Positions 1-12,751 of a DNA stretch of 64,000 nucleotides are shown here, piece by piece; the first letter of the stretch is position 1, and every line of letters starts with the position of its first letter. This DNA comes from Ecdyonurus torrentis (lineage: Eukaryota > Arthropoda > Insecta > Ephemeroptera > Heptageniidae): assembly GCA_949318235.1 (NCBI GenBank), contig OX439134.1:29334459-29398458 (forward strand). Direction: 5' to 3'. Made by a program: the position numbers and the translations under genes. Under the pieces are notes generated by a model that was not told where the DNA came from, made no database searches, and worked only from the letters and a program-made list of their open reading frames with translations.

Positions 1-3000
1 TTAGTAGAGGCGCACACTTGACATTCTGTGATCACCTTGTCATCGTACGACTCTTGACATCTTTCTTCAGTTGTTACTTCCACGTCTACGTAACGTAGCT
101 GGGAACTGTAGTAAGGATTTGCTGCAAATTTAAAAATTAGCTTAGGAAAACTGTTATTAATGAAAAAATTATTAACCTTATGAAAACAAATTAAGGGAGT
201 AGGGGACCGACGTCGGGCATTAGACTCAAACTTTTCTCGTCAAAAAAATCTTAAATTTAGCACAATGATACTTCAGCTTGAGACAATTTCAAATATATAA
301 AAATTTTGGGGGCTCACCGTGCAAATTAATTTTATATGATTTTATGAAATTTTAAGCCCATAAGGCCCAATTTTAAATTTAATAATTTTTTCCTTTTTTT
401 CGGGACAGTCAAACTTCATGAAATTTATATCACAGCTAGGTGTGACCCTTAGCTACACAAAGATATCAAATTTAGACCCAAAACACTTCTAATCTTTGAG
501 ATATAAGGTTGGTACCCTACTCCCTTAACAAAAAAAATTATAAAAAAATATGTTTTTGAACAAAAATATTTGTTTGTTTGTTTATTTATTTATTGATTTC
601 TGGATTTTTGCACTATAATACATAACTTCAAGCAAGTAATTGGGTCATGCCTTTTTAAATATGATGTAAGATTCATGTATTGTTTTATACATAATTTTTG
701 AAAGAGTATTATAAATTAAAGGAATAATATGAAGGAGCTGTTTTACTGTAAGTGATAAAGCAAAGTGATATTTTTCAATATAACATTTTTCAGTATTTGT
801 AGTGCTAAAAATGATTCTGAATAGTAAAAAAAATTGAGTTCTTACTATTACTAGTAGTTCCCCATCCTGATGTTCTAGCGATCTGGTTCGCAAAAGTTTC
901 TCCTACTTGCGAACGACTGGGAAGATTGACAGCTCCAATATCTGTTAAAGTAATTTAAAAAAGTTAATTATTATGTGAAAGAGTACATAAATATATTTAA
1001 ATAAACTTAAATTAATACTTTAAAGATATTTAATAGCACTCATTATTTATTATTATTCAATAAAAATGTTTAAAAATTAATATACTACATGACTATAAAG
1101 TCTTTTATCATCAAATCATGAAAAATGGTAACGATGGCAATTATTAATTTGTTTGTTTCTAAAAATATGTATAATCAAATACTATACTTCTCACCAGTGG
1201 TGACGTAGCACCAATCAGAGGCGGGCTGAGAAAAAAGGCACGGAAACCCTAATTTAACATTACGCTTATGCAGAGAAACAGTTTTTTTTTTTTGCGTTTT
1301 TGCGTTTTTGCGTTTTTTGAAAAAACTACATGAACCTACAGAAACTAGTTGATTTCTATGTATATACTTGTTGCACATTTGCACATTTCCATCAAATAGT
1401 AAAGCCAGAGCTTTATCTTCCATATAGGGTGTATGCATTCATGTTAAAGTCGACACCATGTTGGATAACTCAATAACAAGAGCCGCATAGGAAGATAGCT
1501 CATTTTGACAATTTAAAAACACTTTACAATATATTTGAGAGCATTACTGTTGTTAATAGCTTGAATTAGTATATCAAGTAAACGTGAGAAAAATAAGAGT
1601 GTGAAAAAATTAAGCAATTTCCCAAAGAAATTTGCCTAAAATGAAGTTTGTCCTATGCTGAGCAATGTTATTCACTACTTCAATATGGCCTCCAAGCGCA
1701 TTAAATGTGACGTCATGTGAATACACCCTATGGGCATTCTAATAAGTAAAAGCACACATTCAAGTTCATCATATGCTAATTAGATAAAACTTGCATTGTG
1801 TGAACGTCACAGGACGAGGTAGTCTGACAAATCCGATATCGTGAAGAAAATTAGCGGAGTTGTTGAATTTTGGGTGCATTGCAGAATCACGTGAGAGGAT
1901 GATCTCGTGGCCTGGCTCTTCGTAATTGAAAATGTAATCGGCTCCAAGATGTACTTCAAATAAGTTTTTACTGAAATATACATCATCAGTTAATGAGTTA
2001 GAAAACCATAACTATATTTTAAAATAAAATTTTACCTAGTGATTAAATTTGCTTGTGTTTAGAAGAAAAAAATAAATTTTAATTAGAAAAAAAATGATTA
2101 TTTGAATTATTACATTAATTTAGGACATTTTTATTGTTATTTTAATTATTATTACTCAAACATCTGGTATTTTTTATTTGTGTTTTTAATTTGTATTATA
2201 TTTACCACCCCCCCTCTAAATATATATTTTCAAAAATGTTATCTTATTTGAAACAAATTGCTTTTAGTAATAGGTATTTGTTATCAGCAATGGCAAAAAA
2301 TCATGATTTTAAAACGATATCACACCGTGAGATCGAGTTGAAAATAGATACAATAAATTACATATTTAATAATATTAAAAAGATGTAGAATTTTTTCTCA
2401 TTAATTAAAAATATATTTATATCAAAGCTTATAAGATAAGTTCCACTCTTACTTATTGATGCAATGAGCTGCAGTAAGGAGAATCGTGTCCGACACTAGG
2501 GCACCAGCACAGAACACTCGAGAGTCAGAAATCACCACCCCTTGATAAGGAATCATTCCTCGAGGAGCAATCTCACCACCGATTATGCGACTTCTTAACC
2601 CTAAAATGATAGTAATAAAAAACACAGACCCGAAGGGAAAAAAACTATAGTAAACCATGAAAAAAGGAAAAAAAGGAAGAAAAAAAAAAAAAAAAAAAGA
2701 AAAAAAAAGGTGCATGACCACATGAAGCAATATTTTGAAGGTGTAATATCTTTGCATGCAATTGATTTTTATTGTATAAATATTGAATTTTCATGTTCAA
2801 ACTTATTACACCTTAAAAATTGAATTTTACTTCGTGCATGTAATTCTCTTAACTTTGAAATGTAAAATAAAACGTAATGAACGTTTTAAAATTGTTGAAA
2901 CATATAGAAATTTACATGATAACAATTTTTAAATGAGAAATACATTATGAATGTTTAAATTTAGTTCTAATACTTCGTTCATTGCAAGTGATCTATTGTG

Positions 3001-4272
3001 TGTGTTTTTTAAACTTACTTGATGCGCTAGAATGTAGATTCAATTTTCTGATTTGTGTCCAATCAATAACATTGGCCTGTAAAATAAATTAATTAGTTAA
3101 ATAATAATTAAATTTTAGTTAAAATAATTGATTATTTTTTTTAATGCATCTTTAAAGCTAGTTTACACTGTAAAATGAAACTTTTTTTCCCTAATAATTT
3201 ATATATATTAAAGCCATAGACCACATAAAACAACATGTGCTTTTTAATGAATAAACACGAAAGAGGATCTTCAAAACTGATAACAATTATTACTAGAATC
3301 TTAATGTAGCCCCATGAGAGAGCGTAAAAATACTGTAAAGTATGCAATTTACGGGACTATTCATGTTCAGAAACATGCAAAAATTAGTATGAAAAAGTTG
3401 TGCGGGTTGCAAAAATCAAATTTTTTTGATCACTGCTACGGAGCTACAGTCGGGTTTTGAAACAAAGTAAAGTTATTTATGTAAGTCCAATCAAGTGTTT
3501 TGTGATATAAATCCTTATGATTTTCTTCTGGTCCATTCCTTTAAGATAATTTTTTTTCCTGTACAAGTTCTACTTCATGTGCAAGGATAAAAATAAATAC
3601 GTATAAATTGTGCTAACTTATTTTCAGCTACACAACATTTGTTCCCTACAAAATAATTTAACAAATTCAAGGAACGCAATTAAATCTATTTAAAGCCCTT
3701 GTCAACTTACTTTTTTATCATTTAAAATACTAGACTGATAATTACCATACCTTAATATCCATGAATTAGACACCATCACGTTAATTTTGTATTTATTTTC
3801 GTTTATTTTCCTTTTTGCGGTTATATCACGTATTTGACGTCACAATGTACCTCCGCCAAGCACAGTCACCGCTCTGGTCACGTGATAAATTTAAGATCCT
3901 CCCTAAAGTTCTTTACCCCTATCACGGCTCCATCGGTACATTGTGACGTCAGATACGTGATATAACCGCAAAAAGGAAATTAAACGAAAATAAATACAAA
4001 ATCAACGTGTTGGTGTCTAATTCATGTATAATAAGGTATGATAGCTATCAGTCTAGTATTCTAAATGATAAAAAAGTAAGTTGACAAGGGCTTTAAATCT
4101 TTTATAATTAGAAATGCATAAACACTTAAAAAAAATGTGGAGCAATGAAAAAAGTTCTACTACTTCTTTCATAGAGTTTTACATTACATTTTAAATTCAG
4201 ATAAAATCAAATTTATAAAATTACCTGCACCAAACTGAACAGACCGATAGAGATGAATAGAAAAATCTTCAT
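1..4272 (-). CDS. Secreted S1 serine protease A (brachyurin-like), 3' end beyond window
   Basis: Six exons are visible on the minus strand: 4225-4272, 3019-3076, 2453-2600, 1795-1970, 846-941 and 1-121 (continuing off the left edge). The first encodes a signal peptide (MKIFLFISIGLFSLVQ). A short propeptide ends at R40, followed by the IIGG activation site. The catalytic His is H81 in TAAHC and the Asp is D129 in HDIGF. The GWG motif is in exon 5. The exon with the catalytic Ser (GDSG) would lie outside the window, so activity cannot be judged. Intron positions and phases (0,1,2,1,1) match proteases B and C, and exon 3 (148 bp) and exon 5 (96 bp) equal those of B, so A and B are tandem duplicates. 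The intron after exon 4 starts with GC rather than GT. The family is secreted and cleaves proteins, often in digestion; the role here is inferred. Confidence 0.85.
191..528. mobile_element. TTAA-4 MITE copy a
   Basis: 338 bp from TTAAGGGAGTAGGG to CCCTACTCCCTTAA, with GACGTC near the left end. It lies in an intron of protease A. Confidence 0.8.
1232..1345. repeat. MITE-10 fragment a
   Basis: Shares CTAATTTAACATTACGCTTATG and GAAAAAACTAC with the copies at 22.7 and 49.7 kb, with a GCGTTTTT run in between. Confidence 0.5.
1424..1731 (+). mobile_element. MITE-6 copy a
   Basis: TAGGGTGTATGCATTCATG start, TGACGTCA near the end, closing ACACCCTA. It lies in an intron of protease A. Confidence 0.72.
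3208..3544. mobile_element. TTAA-3 MITE copy a
   Basis: 337 bp bounded by TTAA. Arms read AAGCCATAGACCACATAAAA and AGTGTTTTGTG.. to GGTCCATTCC. It lies in intron 1 of protease A. Confidence 0.8.
3690..4096. mobile_element. TTAA-2 MITE copy a
   Basis: 407 bp, TTAA ends, arms beginning AAGCCCTTGTCAACTTAC. Two TGACGTCA sites and a CACGTG in the centre. It lies in intron 1 of protease A. Confidence 0.87.
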
Positions 4273-4321
4273 TGTGTAGTTTTTGCTTGTAAAATGACTA
4301 AAAATACTCAACAGGTGGTTG

Positions 4322-4329
4322 TTTATATA
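4322..4329 (-). promoter_or_regulatory. Candidate TATA box of protease A
   Basis: TATATAAA on the minus strand, 50 nt upstream of the ATG. Protease B has TATAAAAT at the same distance. The shared spacing is seen in the sequence; promoter function is inferred. Confidence 0.5.
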
Positions 4330-4751
4330 CTTTCTAAAACTATCTCATTTTTATATTTGAATGAAATACTATTATTATTTGTTTGTAATTGAACCTGTTA
4401 TCAGGTAATTCTTCTTACAAATATTCATAATATTTTCTATACTTCTAAATATTTCTATTATCTATTGCGGAAGATGACAGTGAAAGTTCATTGTCATTAG
4501 AGATAAATAATGCATTTTAAAAATGTAAATATTGCAATATAAAAAGTGCATGTATATCGTACATTCTGCATGATAAAGATTTGTAACTACACAACATTGT
4601 TGTTTAGATATTTTATTTAAAACGTAATTCATTGCATGTTAATCATTATTTATTGCAAGATTACTTTTTTTTCGTCAGTCATTTGAAAAATGTCATCGTA
4701 TTTATCATATATAGGCTTTCATTACAACCGATTGCAGTATTAAATAATAAA

Positions 4752-5077
4752 GAATACTATAAAAAATTTGAGGGTAATTTTATTTCACATTCTAAAATAG
4801 TAAAACGATACGATCTTAAATCGATACCTGTTTGAATTTTAAATTTATGAGTTCATTAAGTATTTTTAATTAATGTTTGAAAGTTGCGAAATGACGTCAA
4901 AGGTTCCAACTTTTTCCTATGCTCACATGTATAAGGTACAGCCTGTGACGTCATTTCGTAACTTTCAAAAATTAATTAAAAATATATTTTAAACTCAAAA
5001 ATTAGAAATTCATATATGTCCTCTTTTAGAATATAAAATAAAATTACCCCCCTCAAATTTTTGTGGTCTTCCTCATT
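4752..5077. mobile_element. MITE-5 copy a
   Basis: Inverted arms with GGGTAATTTTATT at one side and TAAAATTACCC at the other, two TGACGTCA, right end GTCTTCCTCATT. Confidence 0.7.
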
Positions 5078-5125
5078 AGTTAAATAGTGCTGTAGTTTAT
5101 AAATAATCAGTATTTTAGCCATGTA

Positions 5126-6366
5126 CCACGGACAAAAATTAATACGTATAATAATTATGCTAACTCATTTTCAGCATAATTTGTTCAATACAGCATAATC
5201 TATGCTATAGTTCACAATTATCATTAGTATTATGTTTATAGCATAATTATTTATGTTGTACTATTTTAGTATTATTTATGCTATAATGACATAAATGCAG
5301 CATAATTTACGTAATTTATGAAAGTAAAACTTAAAGGAAAAGGAATATAAAGTGCAGTCTATTTATTTATTTATTCGTACATGAATTTATGACGTTCGAT
5401 TTTTCATATTTATTTCAAAGTTACATTTTTGTCAATGTAAAAAAATACCATCAGTTAATTATAGCAATTGAAATATTCAAAGATTCTGTCAAAAAATCAT
5501 TTATAATATGAAAATTCATTCAAGATATGCGTGGAAAGTTACTCTGTTGGCTCCACTATGCTGTAGAGCAAATTTACTTTACAATTCTGCTAAAAGTTCT
5601 TCTATGTATGCGATAACATAAAAATGCAGTAGATGCCTAACATCAAAGTAAATTGTTTAAAAAAAAACTGCATAACTACATTGAATGTTTAAGTTATGGA
5701 AATAATTTATTCTTTATACTTTAAGTAGCTGATATAAGGTAGGCATGATAAAATGATAACTTTCCTATACTCAACTGAAAAAAAAATCAGTCGATTTAAA
5801 TCGGGCATGCCTAAGTATCGCCCATTGTCACATTTGAGGAGAAGGGGGCGGTTGGGCGATACCGTAAAAGATCGAACGGCAGCTAACTCATTTTTTTTTA
5901 GTTGAGTATAGGTGATACACAATCACAATCACAAACCGTACGAAGAAAAAAAAATAGAGACAAGCACTCCTCATTTCTTATCCTTCAACATTTCTGGATA
6001 ACATGATTTTTTTTTTTTTTTTTTTTTTTTTAAGAAATTTTCCATCTTTGGCTGGTAAGACGTAAATGAGAGGCTACTAGACAGACACACTTCTACGTTG
6101 TACGTAAGTGACAAGTAAGATAAATATACTTTTATTGAGTGGAACGAGACATTGCTTTATTCAAGTAAAGAATAGTAATTTATGCTGCATTTAAGTCATT
6201 ATACCATAAATGATGCTAAATTAGAACACAAATAATCATACCGAAAAATATTATATTTTTTATTTGTAACATAGTTATTATGCAGTATAACATAAATTAT
6301 GCTGCATTCAACAAACTGTGATGAAAATTTCTAGCATAATTATTACGTAATAATTTTTTTCTGTGT
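5126..6366. mobile_element. MITE-12 (GCATAAT-rich) copy a, split
   Basis: The left part (5126-5312) and right part (6170-6366) carry inverted tips (AATACGTATAATAATTATGC / GCATAATTATTACGTAAT). A MITE-13 and a T-run lie between. Confidence 0.55.
5722..5926. mobile_element. MITE-13 copy a (uninterrupted)
   Basis: About 205 bp between CCTATACTCAACT and AGTTGAGTATAGG. It includes GTATCGCCCATTGTCACA and serves as the empty-site reference for the LTR element. Confidence 0.75.
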
Positions 6367-6387
6367 TTTATTATGATTATCCAACTC

Positions 6388-6704
6388 TTAAAGGAGTAGA
6401 ACACCTTGAACAAAAAAGTTGCGTAATATCCTAACAAACTTGAAAATCAACGTTGATTTGGCCGGAGTCATTGATTTCTAATTTATTTTCCATTCACAAA
6501 ATGCCACTGGCGTTCACTGACGTCACAGCTCGCTTGTTTAAAGCGCGCGTAAACCGGGCGAGCTGTGACGTCAGTGCCACCAGTGGCATTTTGTGAATGG
6601 AAAATAAATTAGAAATCAATGACTTCAGCCAAATCAACGTTGATTTTTGCAGGTTTGTTAGGATATTACGCAACTTTTTTGTTCAAGGTGTTCTACGCCT
6701 TTAA
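6388..6704. mobile_element. TTAA-1 MITE copy a (long palindrome)
   Basis: 317 bp with TTAA at both ends. Arms start GGMGTAGAACACCTTGAACAA and are inverted across the whole element. Two TGACGTCA sites flank a GC-rich centre. No ORF. Confidence 0.85.
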
Positions 6705-6787
6705 TATGTGTATTTTAGTATGGGAAGAAAGACACCAAAATATAAAATAAAAATATCAGTATTAGATTTAAAATTCAATAAGAATAA

Positions 6788-6793
6788 TTTATT
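6788..6793 (-). terminator. AATAAA polyadenylation signal of protease B
   Basis: AATAAA on the minus strand about 58 nt past the stop codon of protease B, a normal position for a poly(A) signal. Confidence 0.5.
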
Positions 6794-6850
6794 ATTTCAA
6801 ACATATACAAATTTATTTACAAAAACAACAAAGAGATGAGAGATGAGATT

Positions 6851-9800
6851 TCACGGTCGTACAGGAATACCAGCTTCCTGCTCCAGCCACTCAGTATAAC
6901 ACGAGAGTCGAACGTAAACATTAGGTGCATCTTTTTCACAACCAAATGGATGACCAAAACTTGCGATACCAATTAAAGTCTGTTCTCCAGTGATGTCATC
7001 TATGTAGGTCAAAGGTGCTCCTGAATCTCCCTGTTGATATTATAATTAAGCATTGTGAATAAGTTTAATAATCATGTAAATTAATTTTATAATATTAGAA
7101 CAATGATAAGTGAAGTTTCTAACTTTTTTTTTAAATATATGAACATTGAACGAAAGTATGCAACTTTGTTAAAAAAAATAATGAAAAAATAACAAGTATG
7201 TTACATAGTGAATTAATATAAATAGAATACAAAGAATCTTCTTTTATTCAAAGATCATATAAAAATAATAATAAACGTCCCCTAGTTTTGGGCAAGCAAA
7301 GGCTTCTTAAGCAAAGTCTCATTAGGGGACACTTAAATTATAGTTTGTATTTTTTTCATCATTTTTTTTAGTGGCTGTGCCAATCTAAGACATGAAAATT
7401 TGAAATTAGAGTAATAGTTACTTACATATCTGTTTCAAAAATTAATTTTAAGGGAATTTCTATAACTGATAATATACTAATTGTTTAAACTTACAGAACA
7501 AATACCAAGGGCTCCTTCGTGAGTACTGGCACACACGTTACATGAGGTGACCACATCTGACCCATAGTAACTTTGACATTCTGTCTCTGACGTCACAAGA
7601 ACATCGGCATAGCGGAGTTGCTCACTCATGTTTGGGTCCACTGAAAGTAAAGAAAGACAGAAATAAGTTGCGTAACTTATGTTGATGTATTTGAGAGCTG
7701 TCGTATAAGTTAATACTATCGTGGAGAATTGAGAATAGTAAACTGATTTGATTTTTATATATTTGGAAATTATATTGATCAACAACTGCAAAAAAATTTA
7801 TCTCCGTTCCCGAGAAAAATAAAATAATAACTCAGCAATAGAATTGATCCAATTCTATTTGATCCAATTCTATTTGCCTGTCACTCTCGTAAATTTCAGT
7901 TTTGGCACCTCTAACTTGTAAGTTATTGTTGCTGTTGTTTTTTAAGGTATAACATTTTTACAAATCAATAGTTGTCATGATTATTTTTTTTATCTTTTTA
8001 TTTAAGTATTGAAATTTATGAAAACTTTTTTTAAAAGTTGAAAACGAATTAATGGTAATATAATCACTCACTCACTCACTCACTCACTCACTCACTCACT
8101 CACTCACTCACTCACTCACTCACTCACTCACTCACTCACTCACTCACTCACTCACTCACTCACTCACTCACTCACTCACTCACTCACTCACTCACTCACT
8201 CACTCACTCACTCACTCACTCACTCACTCACTCACTCACTCACTCACTCACTCACTCACTCACTCACTCACTCACTCACTCACTCACTCACTCACTCACT
8301 CACTCACTCACTCACTCACTCACTCACTCACTCACTCACTCACTCACTCACTCACTCACTCACTCACTCACTCACTCACTCACTCACTCACTCACTCACT
8401 CACTCACTCACTCACTCACTCACTCACTCACTCACTCACTCACTCACTCACTCACTCACTCACTCACTCACTCACTCACTCACTCACTCACTCACTCACT
8501 CACTCACTCACTCACTCACTCACTCACTCACTCACTCACTCACTCACTCACTCACTCACTCACTCACTCACTCACTCACTCACTCACTCACTCACTCACT
8601 CACTCACTCACTCACTCACTCACTCACTCACTCACTCACTCACTCACTCACTCACTCACTCACTCACTCACTCACTCACTCACTCACTCACTCACTCACT
8701 CACTCACTCACTCACTCACTCACTCACTCACTCACTCACTCACTCACTCACTCACTCACTCACTCACTCACTCACTCACTCACTCACTCACTCACTCACT
8801 CACTCACTCACTCACTCACTCACTCACTCAATCAATCAATCAAAATAATCAATCATTCAAAATAATCAATCATTCAAAAATATATTTACAGTCATCAGTA
8901 TTCCCCCATCCCGAGGTTCTTGCAATTTTATCAGCAAAAGTCTCAGCTGATTGTGATTCACTAGGTAGATTGACAGATTCAATATCTGAAAACAAAACAA
9001 ACAAGATTAATATTCTACAGATTCACGCAGTATTTCATATTTCTTACATTCTCCGCTGACAGACTGCGGCAGTCTGATAAACGCTAAATCATAGTTGAAG
9101 TTTATCGTGCCGTTAAACAAAGGATGAATTGTTGCATCTTCGGAAATTACAGTCAAGTGTCCTGGTTCGGAAGGGTTGAATATATAATCAGCACCTAAAT
9201 GAACTTCATATCGGGTTTTGCTGAAATTAAACGTCATTTTGTAGTTAAAAATTCCAAGTACATGATATTTCAAACAATGTAAACAATAAAATTTGACAAC
9301 ATTTAAAAATATGTAGTGAATATTTTTTAAATGAATCTAATTATAGAATAGTCACTTAAAGTTTTCAAATTCACTTTTTCATTAATTTTTGAGGTAAAAC
9401 TACGATTGTAAAATACTGCATTCATTCATTCATTCATTCATTCATTCATTCATTCATTCATTCATTCATTCATTCATTCATTCATTCATTCATTCATTCA
9501 TTCATTCATTCATTCATTCATTCATTCATTCATTCATTCATTCATTCATTCATTCATTCATTCATTCATTCATTCATTCATTCACTCATTATGTATGTCA
9601 AGAAATGTGTCCATAAATAAGAAGTTGTGTTCTGATTGTAATTCTTCACTTACCCGCTAAGGCAATGCGCTGCGGTTAGAACGATAGTTTCAGACACCAA
9701 AGCTCCAGCACAAAATATTCTATCATCAGCAATCACTGCTGCCTGATAAGCGATCTCGCCACGTGCAGCAATAGTTCCACCAATAATACGACTGTTGATA

Positions 9801-11202
9801 CCTATAATAAGTCAATAACACGTGATTTGATTGACGTACTTAAAATAAGATTATCATGTTTACTATCATGCGAAACTAGAATATTTGAACTGTTTACTTT
9901 CTTATACTTATCCGCATTTTAATTAAATATATTTTAGTAAAATTATTAATAAATCCACATTAAATCTGGTCATTCATTAAAATAATACTCATAAAGGAAT
10001 ATACGCGAAAGAGTTACGAAACATAAATCTAAATTATTCGAAAGGAGCCCATATTATATTACTGCAAAAATATATGATAATCTGCCATCTGTACTTAGGA
10101 ATTTAAATAATGATACATTATTTAAAAACCTATTGAAAAAAATTTTAATATATAAGGAATATTATGCATTATCTGAATATTTTGACCTGAACTTAAAAAT
10201 TGATGAAATTGATGTGCTTATGTTTACCACACACTCAAATTTGGAACATTTTACTGACTAAGGCATAACGCCTTACATAAAATTTGTTGATAGTAATGTT
10301 TAAGAAATAATACATTGTAATATTTTATTATTGTCTAGATAGATATAGATATTTTATTTATTTTTAGTTTAATTGTAATGACTAGACCAACGCTTGTTGT
10401 AACAATGTATGTTACTATGAACTGCCTGGGTCAATAAAATTTCTTATTTCTTATTTCTTATAAGAAAGCAGAGATCCAAATTCTGGCTTATTTATGCTGC
10501 ATAGGAAAGTTACTTTTCACGCATAAAGAATAAAGCTCTACTGCAAGATCATTCTATTTTACTAATAGGCGTAGAACCCGTTGTATAAAACCATGGATAT
10601 ATAAACAGGATTGGAAGCTCTTGTTGAAAAAACGTTCCCTTAATGATGTAATTCAAATTTTCGCCGCAAAAATGCAAGAATACAAAATTACATATAAAAG
10701 TGGCGCTGCGATCGGGAAGAAATTTTAAATTTTCCCCCCGATCGCAGCGCCACTTACTTTTTACATGTTGATTGTTGCGGCGAAAATTTGAACTACATCA
10801 TTAAAGGAACTTTTTTAAGATAGGGCATTACAAAAGCTCACGAGCGTGTATAAAACATTTATCTAATATCTAACATACCTAAATATCAACGTTGATTTGG
10901 CCGGAGTCATTAATTTCTAATTTATTTTCCATTTACAAAATGACAGCTGCAGGTTTGTGACGTCACAGTTCACTAGTCCACGCACGCGGAAACAGGCGAG
11001 CTGTGACGTCACGAACCAGCAGCTGTCATTTTGTGAATGGAAAATAAATTAGAAATCAATGACTCCGGCCAAAATCAACGTTGATATTTAGGTATGTTAG
11101 GATATTAGATATGTTTCTTGTTCAAGGGGTTCTACGTCTTAATAGTAAAGCAAGCCCAACAAATAAAACATTTTGTAATAGAAGTGCATTAAGTTGCATG
11201 GA

Positions 11203-11240
<38 letters not shown>

Positions 11241-11785
11241 CGTCAAACATTGGCCACTTCACATAATGACGCGTGAATTCTCATAACTTACTTACCTGAA
11301 GATACATCAATCAATGATTCTTCAATCAACAATCAATGTATTCTTACGTGAAAGTTATGTGAATTTACGCGTCACTGTGAACAAGCTATAAGGCATATTG
11401 ACCGCACATATCGTTTGGCACAAAATTATTCAATAATTGATCAAATGTCCTCGGTAAGGAAATAACTTAAACTAGAAGAAAGCGGTTGAAGCCGTTAAAA
11501 CATTAATAAAAAATATACACTATCTATCATTTGCCTGTTATCAAAGGTAAACCCCAGAAAATCTATACATTGTTTGAAATATATTATATTTTTATTGTAC
11601 TTACTTGCAGTTTTTTCCAAAGTTCTAGGAGGTACATTTGCCCAATTTATTCTAGCAGCCTGTCAAGTAAAAATAAAAAAATGTATAAATTGCATTATTA
11701 TGTATATAATAAATAAATAAAATTTTATGCATACCAATGTCGAAGATATTAAAGTTGCGAAAAGTAAAATAATGTACAACTTCAT
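6851..11785 (-). CDS. Secreted S1 serine protease B (brachyurin-like), complete
   Basis: Seven exons: 11735-11785, 11605-11659, 9654-9801, 9048-9220, 8890-8985, 7495-7640 and 6851-7030. Together they give 849 bp and 282 aa, with every junction in frame. Signal peptide MKLYIILLFATLISSTL (1-17), propeptide to R40, activation site R|IIGG, triad H81 (TAAHC), D129 (NYDLAF) and S226 (GDSGAP). The residue six before the catalytic Ser is Gly. This fits a brachyurin/collagenase-like S1 pocket rather than trypsin (Asp) or chymotrypsin (Ser). The usual GDSGG is GDSGA. I expect an active secreted endopeptidase, perhaps digestive. Intron 5 (7641-8889) holds a ~770-bp (TCAC)n array and intron 3 holds (TTCA)n. 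The tandem neighbour is protease A, and C is a third paralog. Confidence 0.92.
8064..8844. repeat. (TCAC)n microsatellite, ~770 bp
   Basis: About 190 uninterrupted copies, then a short (AATC)n. It ends about 45 bp from exon 5 of protease B, in the intron. Confidence 0.95.
9419..9590. repeat. (TTCA)n microsatellite
   Basis: About 43 copies in intron 3 of protease B. Confidence 0.95.
9995..10460 (+). mobile_element. 5'-truncated non-LTR retrotransposon (LINE) tail
   Basis: Plus-strand translation gives the C-terminus of a LINE ORF2: an SPYY..AKIYDNLPS block, then FKNLLKKIL and YYALSEYF, stopping with TAA at about 10261. A 3' UTR follows, ending in AATAAAATT and repeated TTTCTTA. This is the usual shape of a jockey/CR1-like element truncated at the 5' end. 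It lies in intron 2 of protease B. Confidence 0.7.
10566..11142. mobile_element. TTAA-1 MITE copy b, with a nested insertion
   Basis: The left end (GGCGTAGAACCCG, 10568) and the rest of the palindrome (from 10847) match TTAA-1. They are separated by a different 255-bp element. The centre keeps two TGACGTCA sites. Confidence 0.65.
10592..10846. mobile_element. Palindromic MITE nested in TTAA-1b
   Basis: A 255-bp foldback whose arms include TTTCGCCGC and TGGCGCTGCGATCGGG. It is flanked by the 10-bp direct repeat TGTATAAAAC (10582-10591 and 10847-10856). A 9-10 bp duplication suits a Mutator-like transposase. Confidence 0.6.
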
Positions 11786-11834
11786 GGTTGTGATATTTGT
11801 GTTTATATTTATGTTTGGGTACAAATGTAGGGTC

Positions 11835-11842
11835 ATTTTATA
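11835..11842 (-). promoter_or_regulatory. Candidate TATA box of protease B
   Basis: TATAAAAT on the minus strand, 50 nt upstream of the ATG, the same spacing as in protease A. Confidence 0.5.
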
Positions 11843-12200
11843 CTTTTCATCTTATCACTTTGGTATCTCTTTATCTGATAGGCGATAGCTAATACCAATG
11901 TTTGTTTTTACTGCTTATATAACCATCAGTTATATAAGTGCGTAATACGTAATTGTTACGTAATTTTTTGAGTAAAAGTGTTAATACAATTAAGATAAAT
12001 TTATGAATAATTATATTATATAAATAAATTTAAACAGCGTTCAATTATACTGTATTTTAGATACACGTGATTTTCTAAACGATCTTAAAATTTCTTAATA
12101 AATATAACTAATACATAAATTTATGTATGGCTTTCTTATAAAATGCAGATACAGTAATCCTATAATTCGGAAAAGAAAAAAAATGCTGTAGTTGTATTTA

Positions 12201-12356
12201 TTACTCTAAAAAACGGAAAAGGAAGTGCCGGAACAGGAAACCATGTGACGGTAAAAGTGAGAGAAAAGTTGAGGCCAGCAGCAAGCTAGGCCTGAGCTAC
12301 CTCCTTTACGGTCCTCTTCCGGCACTTCCTTTTCCGCATTTTGAGTAAACATAAGC
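12201..12356. mobile_element. MITE-9 copy a
   Basis: Palindrome with GGAAAAGGAAGTGCCGG arms and TTACTC/GAGTAA ends; centre GCCAGCAGCAAGCTAGG. Confidence 0.75.
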
Positions 12357-12487
12357 GGTCAATATAGTTATAATGCAGATCATAGAACACATGAAATAGT
12401 TTTTGATTCAATAAAAAGAATGTGTGTATGTATACCTTCGTCAGTTCTTTTTAAATACATAAATTTTTAAATAATAGTTACAATATT

Positions 12488-12751
12488 AAAAAGACTAACA
12501 ATTTTAGGTGATAATTTTATTTTCATATTCTAAAAGAGGATACATTGTCCTGAATCGATACATATGTGAATTTCTAATTTTTGAGTTCATTATGTATTTT
12601 TAATTAATTTTTTTAAGTCTCGAAATGACGGCACTAGCCTTTGGCCTTTGTACTGAAAAATTAGAATCACTTATGTATGATTAAGGACAATGTCGTCTCT
12701 TAGAATATGAAATAAAATTATCCCCTAAAATTTTGTGCAATCTTCCTCATT
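12488..12751. mobile_element. MITE-5 copy b
   Basis: Same arms (AATTTTATTTTCATATTCTA, then CTTCCTCATT). The centre has lost the second TGACGTCA arm. Confidence 0.68.

Noticed and set aside
8064..8829. Possible CRISPR-like array
   Set aside because: A 4-bp simple repeat with no spacers, in eukaryotic DNA.
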